Below are positions 1-5,322 of a stretch of DNA of 6,283 nucleotides, one piece after another. Origin of the DNA: Planctomycetaceae bacterium (GTDB lineage Bacteria; Planctomycetota; Planctomycetia; Pirellulales; Pirellulaceae). Both the position numbers and the translations under genes were made by a program. The stretch is taken from the NCBI GenBank assembly GCA_012965455.1, contig DTSG01000594.1, positions 1-6,283 on the forward strand, written 5' to 3'. A model generated the notes under the pieces. The model made no database searches and was not told the DNA's origin. It saw only the letters and a program-made list of their open reading frames with translations. Each line of letters begins with the position of its first letter. The stretch's first letter is position 1.

Positions 1-981
1 GTCGTACAGCGTATCGGGGGGTTCACCTTCAGCACGACCCGCTAAATGTCGACTGTAGTTCTCGACACCGGAACAGTAACCAACTTCTTGCATTAACTCC
101 AAGTCATAGCGCGTGCGAGCATTCAATCGCTGGGCTTCCAGTAACTTGCCTTCTTTTTTGAAATGATCAAGTTGGCCCTTCAACTCTTGCCGAATTGCCT
201 GAATCGCCTGCTCTACTCGGGCCTCAGACATCACAAAATGTTTAGCTGGATAAACAAACAGTTGATCCAACTTCGTGATGGTCTCGCCAGTAAGAGGATT
301 AATGATCGACAGTTGATCGATTTCATCACCCCAAAATTCGATGCGATAGGCGTATTCTTCATAAGAAGGCCACACCTCTACGCAATCGCCGCGGACACGA
401 AATGTACTGCGTGAAAAATCCACGTCGTTACGATCGTATTGGATATCGACTAGCTTCATCAACATTTTGTCACGATCGATTTCCATGCCTTTAGCAACGG
501 AAACCATCATCTCTCGGTAGTCATCCGGAGAACCCAATCCGTAAATACTTGATACGCTAGCAACAATAATTACATCATCTCGACTAACAAGCGAACTTGT
601 TGACGCTAGACGTAAGCGGTCAATATCCTCATTGATCGACGCGTCTTTTTCAATATAGATATCACGTTGGGGAATATACGCCTCCGGCTGATAGTAGTCG
701 TAGTAACTGACAAAGTAATGAACGGCATTGTGCGGGAAAAACGCCTTAAACTCAGAATACAATTGAGCGGCTAAGGTCTTATTATGTGAAATAACAAGTG
801 TTGGTTTTTTTATACGTTCGATAACATTAGCCATCGTAAACGTCTTGCCCGAACCTGTTACTCCCATCAGAGTTTGATGGCTTTGCCCATTCTGCAAACC
901 ATGCACAAGCTTTTCAATCGCTGCGGGTTGGTCGCCCGCGGGTGAAAATGGACTTACTAATTGAAATTCTCGCCGTTGCAC
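1..981 (-). CDS. uvrB: UvrABC system protein B, N-terminal half (partial)
   Basis: UvrB is the damage-verifying helicase-like subunit of the cytoplasmic UvrABC nucleotide excision repair complex; it is loaded on DNA by UvrA and recruits UvrC. The window holds the first 327 residues of a protein usually near 670, and the rest lies beyond the left edge. Visible are the family opening F-S-P-A-G-D-Q-P (residues 12-19), the Walker A loop G-V-T-G-S-G-K-T (40-47, Lys46), H-N-K-T-L-A-A-Q (66-73), and the tyrosine-rich beta-hairpin that inserts between DNA strands (about 92-113, with Tyr93, 94, 96 and 97). The visible part ends at P-P-D-T-L-Y-D, just before the expected D-E-x-H Walker B motif. I chose the GTG at 981-979 because a GGAGA ribosome site (995-991 on this strand) precedes it by nine bases and the family N-terminus then fits. 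An in-frame GTG at 1008-1006 has no such site. The reading frame is intact and all visible catalytic motifs are present. Confidence 0.97.
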   Translation of the reverse strand, partial: MQRREFQLVSPFSPAGDQPAAIEKLVHGLQNGQSHQTLMGVTGSGKTFTMANVIERIKKPTLVISHNKTLAAQLYSEFKAFFPHNAVHYFVSYYDYYQPEAYIPQRDIYIEKDASINEDIDRLRLASTSSLVSRDDVIIVASVSSIYGLGSPDDYREMMVSVAKGMEIDRDKMLMKLVDIQYDRNDVDFSRSTFRVRGDCVEVWPSYEEYAYRIEFWGDEIDQLSIINPLTGETITKLDQLFVYPAKHFVMSEARVEQAIQAIRQELKGQLDHFKKEGKLLEAQRLNARTRYDLELMQEVGYCSGVENYSRHLAGRAEGEPPDTLYD

Positions 982-1047
982 GCCGTTGAGTCTCCGTACA
1001 TTCTGCACATAGATAAGCAGCCAACTTAAACAATTAGCCAAACGTCC

Positions 1048-1077
1048 ATTGTATCAAAAACAACCTGTTTTTGGCAC
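1048..1077 (-). promoter_or_regulatory. Candidate uvrB promoter, extended -10 type
   Basis: Read on the minus strand, TACAAT (1053-1048) is preceded by TG plus one base, giving an extended -10 element of the form TGnTACAAT. Eighteen bases upstream is GTGCCA (1077-1072), four of six matches to TTGACA. Transcription would start near 1041 and leave a leader of about 60 bases before the uvrB GTG. This is pattern matching only; planctomycete promoters often depart from the sigma-70 consensus. Confidence 0.45.
1055..1073. repeat. Perfect 8-bp inverted repeat in the uvrB promoter spacer
   Basis: CAAAAACA (1055-1062) and TGTTTTTG (1066-1073) are exact reverse complements separated by three bases. 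The repeat lies between the proposed -35 and -10 elements of uvrB, where an operator would block polymerase. It matches neither the E. coli LexA box (CTG-N10-CAG) nor the Gram-positive one (GAAC-N4-GTTC). It could also be a chance AT-rich palindrome. It is not followed by a T-run, so it is not a convincing terminator. Confidence 0.4.
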
Positions 1078-1202
1078 TATGGGGGAATCAAACGCGTTCC
1101 GCCGTGTAGGTAGGCTAACCCGCATAGTTTAACCAACCAGAACATCGCGCTTTTTGCTCGTCCTCTCGATGCAAACCGATTTAATGTGCCGAAACCTATA
1201 GC

Positions 1203-1451
1203 ATGTCAAATTCAAATGAACTTAGCGAAAACTCCCCGATTTCCGAGGCTGAACAGCGGGAAAAGGTAGCTGCGAGTCTGCTAGATAAACTCGACGCGCG
1301 GCAAGATCAAGTCATTTCTGACTTAGATGGACTCAATGATCAAATCGAAGATCTTATCGATTCTTGGCGCCGAGGATCATCCGTCGACGAACTCGAACTA
1401 ACTGAAGATGACACTGCAGCTGACACCGAGGAACAAGCCGACGCTGCCTAG
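1203..1451 (+). CDS. Small acidic protein of unknown function
   Basis: I do not recognise this 82-residue protein. It is strongly acidic, with 24 Asp/Glu against 6 Lys/Arg, and has no cysteine, no signal peptide and no membrane segment, so it should be cytoplasmic. Residues about 15-56 are predicted helical with heptad-like spacing of Leu and Ile (including S-L-L-D-K-L and D-Q-I-E-D-L-I-D-S-W), suggesting a short coiled coil. The last 25 residues are a disordered-looking tail rich in Asp, Glu, Thr and Ala. There is no clear Shine-Dalgarno site before the ATG. The gene is divergent from uvrB across 221 bases and convergent with nadC, overlapping it by four bases. Coding status is supported by the uninterrupted frame, the biased composition and the tight fit between neighbours. 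A role linked to repair is only a guess from position. Confidence 0.7.
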   Translation: MSNSNELSENSPISEAEQREKVAASLLDKLDARQDQVISDLDGLNDQIEDLIDSWRRGSSVDELELTEDDTAADTEEQADAA

Positions 1452-2401
1452 TCACTGCCTACAGAAGTCCAATCGAGTGCCACATCTAGGCTTTTGGCTG
1501 AATGAGTGAGTGCTCCAACACTGATGCGATCGACCCCCGTTTCGGCGATTGCTCGGATCGTTTGATGCGTAACTCCACCAGACGCTTCTAGCTGAACTTC
1601 TGGAGCGACATCACTACGCATGACTACGGCGCTGCGTAATTGGTCATGACTCATGTTATCCAGCAGGACTATGTCTGGGTGGTGCGACAGTGCAATCTGT
1701 AATTGTGCTAGCGTATCAACTTCAACTTCAATCGGCATAGCTGCGTCGATAGGATTTCCCGCGGCAACAACAGCCTGAATTAACTCGCGGGATTTCTCGA
1801 TTGCATCGCCAATCACATCGCTATTGTCGTCGCCGGTGAGTGTCGCCGCACAGGCAGCCAAGTGATTATCTTTAATTAATATCGCGTCATGCAAACCGTT
1901 ACGATGATTCACGGCTCCACCACAGCGCGTGGCGTATTTCTCGAGCCGACGCCAACCCGGTGTTGTTTTCCGAGTGTCATAGACTGTAACTCCAGTGCCT
2001 GCGAGTAATTTTACATATTCCGACGTTTGCGTCGCAATGCCGCATAACCGCCCCATGAAGTTCAATATAATTCGTTCGGCGGTTAGTAAATCGACTGCCA
2101 AGGCTGATAACGAAACAGCCGTCGTTCCGGCCTCAACCACATCTCCATCCGCCACTAAAATCCGAACTTCGCTATCAATACTCATCTCGTCAAAAACTAA
2201 CTCAGCAATCTGTACACCCGCCACGACACCAGTTTGACGAATTACAATATCAGCCGCACCGAGCTTATCTAGCGGTACAGTTGCCACCGTCGTCCAGTCA
2301 TATTGATCCTCAATATCTTCTCGCACCGACAACCGCACCAACTGACGCAAATCATCAATTAACGCAGCGGACCATTCTTGTTGTGTAAACGTCGAACCCA
2401 T
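1448..2401 (-). CDS. nadC: Nicotinate-nucleotide pyrophosphorylase (carboxylating), quinolinate phosphoribosyltransferase
   Basis: This cytoplasmic enzyme converts quinolinate and phosphoribosyl pyrophosphate to nicotinate mononucleotide, CO2 and pyrophosphate, the third step of de novo NAD synthesis. The 317 residues show the NadC layout: an N-terminal domain with V-R-E-D-I (26-30) and A-G-V-Q-I-A-E (61-67), the helix A-E-R-I-I-L-N-F (108-115), then the alpha/beta barrel with T-R-K-T (143-146), N-H-R (165-167), K-D-N-H (177-180), the acidic E-V-E-V-D (225-229), L-L-D-N-M (246-250) and the phosphate-binding S-G-G (274-276). These include the Arg, Lys, His and Glu/Asp residues that bind substrates in characterised homologues. 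It is slightly longer than most homologues (about 280-300), with extra residues around 188-222. The ATG has only a weak AGGA very close upstream, or GGACGG nine bases upstream. nadA and nadB are not in the window. Confidence 0.96.
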   Translation of the reverse strand: MGSTFTQQEWSAALIDDLRQLVRLSVREDIEDQYDWTTVATVPLDKLGAADIVIRQTGVVAGVQIAELVFDEMSIDSEVRILVADGDVVEAGTTAVSLSALAVDLLTAERIILNFMGRLCGIATQTSEYVKLLAGTGVTVYDTRKTTPGWRRLEKYATRCGGAVNHRNGLHDAILIKDNHLAACAATLTGDDNSDVIGDAIEKSRELIQAVVAAGNPIDAAMPIEVEVDTLAQLQIALSHHPDIVLLDNMSHDQLRSAVVMRSDVAPEVQLEASGGVTHQTIRAIAETGVDRISVGALTHSAKSLDVALDWTSVGSD

Positions 2402-2442
2402 ATTCCTGTACCGTCCGTTATGTCATAGAAGCGACAACAGCC

Positions 2443-2472
2443 ATTTTACAATTAGGAAAATCATGTGCACAA
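2443..2472 (-). promoter_or_regulatory. Candidate nadC promoter
   Basis: On the minus strand TAAAAT (2448-2443, five of six matches to TATAAT) is preceded at 18 bases by TTGTGC (2472-2467, sharing the TTG of the consensus). This would give a leader of roughly 35 bases before nadC. The -35 element overlaps the palindrome TGTGCACA (2464-2471), a possible but unproven operator. No known NAD-responsive site such as an NrtR box could be recognised by eye. Confidence 0.35.
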
Positions 2473-2563
2473 TTGCATTGCCGCAGATGGGGAACCGTAA
2501 AAATCCATTTGACATCATTTTCGGCAGATTAAGTAGGGGAGATTGCCGTGGGAGAGGGACGCT

Positions 2564-2914
2564 ATGTACCAAGCGACCAGTTGGTATGACGCCAACAACA
2601 CCAAAATCATCGTTGTGGGCGGCGCGATCCTGTTACTCGTATGTCTAAAACATGACATGCAATCCCAATCGCCTCGCAACACGCTACCTCCTAGCAACTG
2701 GACATTTCAACTCAACCTCAACACCGCAACCACTCGCGAACTTGAAAACCTTCCTCAAATCGGCCCTGCCATGGCCCAACGAATTGTGGAATTCCGCCAT
2801 CACTTACCCAATAAAAAGTTCACTCGGATCAACCAACTACAACATGTTCGTGGTATCGGCAATAAAACACTCAACTCCATCGCCCCATTTCTGGTGCTAT
2901 CACAACCGGACTAA
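2564..2914 (+). CDS. Small membrane-anchored ComEA-like helix-hairpin-helix protein
   Basis: The 116-residue protein has an N-terminal hydrophobic segment (about 15-28, K-I-I-V-V-G-G-A-I-L-L-L-V-C) that looks like a single membrane anchor, a polar linker rich in Ser, Pro and Asn (about 32-49), and a ComEA-type DNA-binding domain: L-N-L-N-T-A-T (50-56), a first helix-hairpin-helix at L-P-Q-I-G-P-A-M-A (63-71) and a second at V-R-G-I-G-N-K-T-L (95-103). Domains of this type bind double-stranded DNA through the backbone without sequence preference. ComEA itself binds incoming DNA during transformation and usually also has an SLBB domain, absent here. I chose the ATG at 2564 because GGAGAGGG (2551-2558) precedes it by five bases. 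An in-frame TTG at 2543 is possible but its AGGGGA lies too close. No comEC or other uptake gene is in the window, so competence is only one possible role. Confidence 0.88.
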   Translation: MYQATSWYDANNTKIIVVGGAILLLVCLKHDMQSQSPRNTLPPSNWTFQLNLNTATTRELENLPQIGPAMAQRIVEFRHHLPNKKFTRINQLQHVRGIGNKTLNSIAPFLVLSQPD

Positions 2915-2925
2915 GGATGGTGCCG

Positions 2926-2980
2926 GGAGGGATTTTTGTTGTTCAATAAACCGCGGCAAGTCGTCCCTCCGTTTATTATT
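2926..2980 (+). terminator. Possible terminator after the ComEA-like gene
   Basis: GGAGGGA (2926-2932) can pair with TCCCTCC (2964-2970), a GC-rich 7-bp stem with a long 31-base loop, followed on the plus strand by GTTTATTATT (2971-2980), a T-rich tail. It begins 12 bases after the ComEA-like stop codon, and its tail overlaps the end of the convergent beta-propeller gene. The loop is longer than in typical intrinsic terminators, so this is tentative. On the minus strand there is no T-run after the stem. Confidence 0.35.
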
Positions 2981-4277
2981 CGCCGATGCAATATAACGCA
3001 TTAAAAGTTCGCAAATAAATACGACCTTGCGAAACCGCTGGCGAAGCCGACAATGGTTCTTCGAGTTTATTTTGAGCCAACAATTCGAATTCTTTCCCTG
3101 GCTTACAAACCGAAACAACTCCGTTGCGGCCACACAGATAGATCTTTCCATCCGCATAAACTGGCGATGCTCGGTGGCGATCGCGATTGGTTCGTTGCTC
3201 GTAAAACTGTTCGCCCGATTCTTGATCTAACGCAATCAGATTACCATTCTGTCTACACAGATAAACAATGCCGTCTACCGCAAGGGGACTGGGAACATCC
3301 GGCGTGATATGAAATTGCCACTTCACATATTCCTGTTTTCCCGTAATGTCTCCCTGGCCCGTTGGTTTTAAAGCAAGCGTAATTCCCGCCTTTGCAGACG
3401 GGACGACAATCAGTCCCTTAATGGCTAACGGCGATGAAACGAATCTAAGTGTTGGGTCGTAACCCGCCGGAGGATGCAAGCCGCCGCAGCGCCAAATCTC
3501 ATGGCCATCTTTTAAATCATGCGCAACAATATAATCAGCTCCATGCGTTAATAAAAAAGCCCGCTCTTTATCTCGATAAATCGTCGGGGACGCATAGGAA
3601 TGCTCGTTTTCAGAACGAGCGTTACTTGGACGTCCCGTTTCCCAGATTGTTTTACCAGTCATCTTTTCTAAGGCAACCACGCGTGCTTCTCGAGTCTGCG
3701 CATTGCCGTCACCGTGAATCAATTGTAAGAATATACGGTCGCCATCAAGAATCGGGGTCGAAGTCATGCCAAAAGCAATCTTGAACTTACCAAATCTATC
3801 TTGAACATTGATGCTCCAGACCTCTTTGCCGCTAAAGTCATAACAGGCTAATGCGCCATTTGTAAAAAACACCCAAACATGCTTACCATCGGTACACGGA
3901 GAAGGGGAGGCTGCATTACCCTCGTCACCTCGTACAACCTTATCACCTTGACTCACCTTGCGTCGCCACAACTCTTTGCCCCCAGTACTGATTGCCAGCA
4001 ACACCAGGTCATCACCAACCACAGTCGTCACAAAAATTTGATCATTCCAAATACAAGGCGTCGCGCCCCCAGGTCCTGGTAATGCCAACCGCCACTGAAT
4101 GTTTTCAGTGGCACTCCAACGCAATGGCAACTCGGTTTCCCCAGACACTCCGTCACCGTTCACACCACGCCACTGGGGCCAATTCTCGCCATGCGCAATA
4201 CTCACGGCGCAACACACACAACAAACGACAAACGCTTGAAAACCATTGACTATTGTTTTGTTGCTAAAGCTAACCAT
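2976..4277 (-). CDS. Exported PQQ-like eight-bladed beta-propeller protein
   Basis: The 433-residue protein starts with a signal peptide: Lys7, a hydrophobic stretch (about 12-28) with four cysteines (C19, C20, C22, C23), and a probable cut after A-H-G (28-30). The mature part opens with N-W-P-Q-W-R-G (32-38), typical of planctomycete secreted proteins. Eight recurring blade starts with (S/T)-P are visible near residues 73, 125, 174, 230, 282, 330, 371 and 412, and several blades end in a D/K-x-G-K-E-x-W type turn (for example around 99-104 and 149-154). This suggests a complete eight-bladed PQQ-like (BamB-type) propeller. I see no dehydrogenase metal site or disulfide-ring motif, so a true quinoprotein enzyme is unlikely; it may be a scaffold or binding protein outside the cytoplasmic membrane. 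The ATG at 4277 is preferred because GGAG precedes it by seven bases and it begins the signal peptide; the in-frame ATG codons at 4334 and 4301 lack this. It lies 66 bases after the DHDPS-family gene on the same strand. Confidence 0.9.
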   Translation of the reverse strand: MVSFSNKTIVNGFQAFVVCCVCCAVSIAHGENWPQWRGVNGDGVSGETELPLRWSATENIQWRLALPGPGGATPCIWNDQIFVTTVVGDDLVLLAISTGGKELWRRKVSQGDKVVRGDEGNAASPSPCTDGKHVWVFFTNGALACYDFSGKEVWSINVQDRFGKFKIAFGMTSTPILDGDRIFLQLIHGDGNAQTREARVVALEKMTGKTIWETGRPSNARSENEHSYASPTIYRDKERAFLLTHGADYIVAHDLKDGHEIWRCGGLHPPAGYDPTLRFVSSPLAIKGLIVVPSAKAGITLALKPTGQGDITGKQEYVKWQFHITPDVPSPLAVDGIVYLCRQNGNLIALDQESGEQFYEQRTNRDRHRASPVYADGKIYLCGRNGVVSVCKPGKEFELLAQNKLEEPLSASPAVSQGRIYLRTFNALYCIGE

Positions 4278-4320
4278 TGCTGTTCTCCATCCTGTTAACA
4301 TCACTTCGAAATACTCGAAT

Positions 4321-4352
4321 AAACAAAATCTCACACAACTACTTTAGTGTGA
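4321..4352 (-). terminator. Possible terminator or attenuator after the DHDPS-family gene
   Basis: On the minus strand TCACAC (4352-4347) and GTGTGA (4336-4331) form a 6-bp stem with a 10-base loop, followed by the T-rich GATTTTGTTT (4330-4321). The TAA stop of the DHDPS-family gene lies in the loop. It sits between that gene and the beta-propeller gene, so it would lower read-through into the latter. The stem is short, hence moderate confidence. Confidence 0.4.
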
Positions 4353-5243
4353 TAGAAACCGTAACAGTCTCTCTAACTCTAAGCAAGTCTCTTTGTCCAT
4401 TTCCCAATCGTACGGTTGTCGCCGACGGTCTGTAGAAAACAATCCCTTGCGTTGCATGATATATTTTTCTACGGCCAAGAACCCATCAAGCCCTGCCTGC
4501 AATTGCAGACTGACCAGAGCGCATAACGGAAACCAGGCGCGATAAGCTGCGTCAACGTCGCCACTTTCCAGTGCTTTCCACACGCAGATTACTTGCTCAA
4601 GAAATTCCATACCCGGAATCGTACCCGCAATTCCTCGCGAATAACTATCCATTAATGAAATACCACCGGATCCCTCAAAAATAGCAGCTTCTCCTTGCGT
4701 GGCATCACGCAGCGCCGACAACTTCGTCCCCAGCGGATTCGCCTCAGGCTTGAACATAATCCGCTCGGAACCATATTTCTCAAATAGCTGACAACTGACA
4801 CTCAAGGGAATTTCCGCACCCACATACCCCGACGCGTCCTGCACGATCACCGGTACGGGTATCGCTTGGACAATCGCCGCAAAATAATCATGTAGTTCAG
4901 CTGCGGGTAAAGCAACGCTAATTGGGGGTATGGCCATCACCGCATCCGCGCCATTGTCCACTGCCGACTTAGCAAATTCGACTGCCGCCATTTTTGACTC
5001 TGCCCCAACGCTCGCCACAAAACACCTATCGCCTCGATCAAATTCCCCCAACCATTGGTGTAGCTGATTTCGTTCATCAGCGGTTAACCGCTGTAATTCG
5101 GAAACCATGCCCGTGCAAAACCCGTCAATTCGCAAACCCAGTGCCCACTGCATCTCCCGCTCTAAACTAGCGTAGTCCATGGAATCGTCTGCTAAAAATG
5201 GTGTGTGCACAACTGGCACAACCCCCCTAATCTGGCTTATCAT
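4344..5243 (-). CDS. DHDPS/NAL-family aldolase or dehydratase, probably acting on 2-keto-3-deoxy sugar acids
   Basis: A 299-residue class I aldolase-type barrel protein, the usual length for the DHDPS/N-acetylneuraminate lyase superfamily. The family opening is G-V-V-P-V-V-H-T-P-F (7-16), the Schiff-base lysine is Lys165 in M-F-K-P-E-A, and F-E-G-S-G-G (189-194) and G-I-A-G-T-I-P-G (204-211) match conserved family positions. Aligned with E. coli DapA, the Thr44-Thr45 pair becomes Met46-Val47, catalytic Tyr133 becomes Gln135 (in V-I-V-Q-D) and substrate-binding Arg138 becomes Tyr140. These losses argue against lysine synthesis. Other family members cleave or dehydrate 2-keto-3-deoxy aldonates, which fits the sugar-acid dehydratase gene divergent to it, but the substrate cannot be read from sequence. 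The start gives the normal family N-terminus, though no strong ribosome site is visible. No signal peptide, so cytoplasmic. Confidence 0.88.
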   Translation of the reverse strand: MISQIRGVVPVVHTPFLADDSMDYASLEREMQWALGLRIDGFCTGMVSELQRLTADERNQLHQWLGEFDRGDRCFVASVGAESKMAAVEFAKSAVDNGADAVMAIPPISVALPAAELHDYFAAIVQAIPVPVIVQDASGYVGAEIPLSVSCQLFEKYGSERIMFKPEANPLGTKLSALRDATQGEAAIFEGSGGISLMDSYSRGIAGTIPGMEFLEQVICVWKALESGDVDAAYRAWFPLCALVSLQLQAGLDGFLAVEKYIMQRKGLFSTDRRRQPYDWEMDKETCLELERLLRFLSH

Positions 5244-5322
5244 AGATATTAATCTGTCCCAACGATGACACGCATGATTTAATTCCTAACTTCCTTTATA
5301 ACATTTACACGCCGTTGCTCAC
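5244..5322. promoter_or_regulatory. Shared divergent promoter region of the sugar-acid gene pair
   Basis: These 79 AT-rich bases separate two divergent genes and must carry both promoters unless transcription starts inside a gene. TATAAC at 5297-5302 is a possible rightward -10 element, and the overlapping TATAAA (5300-5295 on the minus strand) a possible leftward one. Neither has a good -35 element at the right distance, and no clear operator palindrome or Shine-Dalgarno site is visible. Confidence 0.4.

Noticed and set aside
163..414. Open reading frame on the plus strand
   Set aside because: It lies wholly inside uvrB on the opposite strand, where the uvrB translation is clearly real; its protein has no recognisable feature.
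982..1202. Possible tRNA or small RNA gene in the largest gap
   Set aside because: No cloverleaf, conserved T-loop sequence or strong terminator could be found; only the promoter-like elements and inverted repeat are supportable.
2509..2535. A perfect TTGACA (2509-2514) upstream of the ComEA-like gene as a promoter
   Set aside because: No acceptable -10 hexamer lies 15 to 19 bases downstream (the best candidates match at only two or three positions), so a promoter is not supported although the location is suitable.
2463..2697. Short reading frames on both strands around the nadC and ComEA-like gene gap
   Set aside because: They overlap the ComEA-like gene or its leader, have no family features and lack ribosome sites.
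3027..4249. Several plus-strand frames opposite the beta-propeller gene
   Set aside because: They are antisense shadows; the minus-strand frame has a signal peptide and eight propeller repeats.
4305..4319. Inverted repeat TTCGA-N5-TCGAA upstream of the beta-propeller gene as an operator
   Set aside because: Arms of only five bases with no matching promoter elements around them; easily due to chance.
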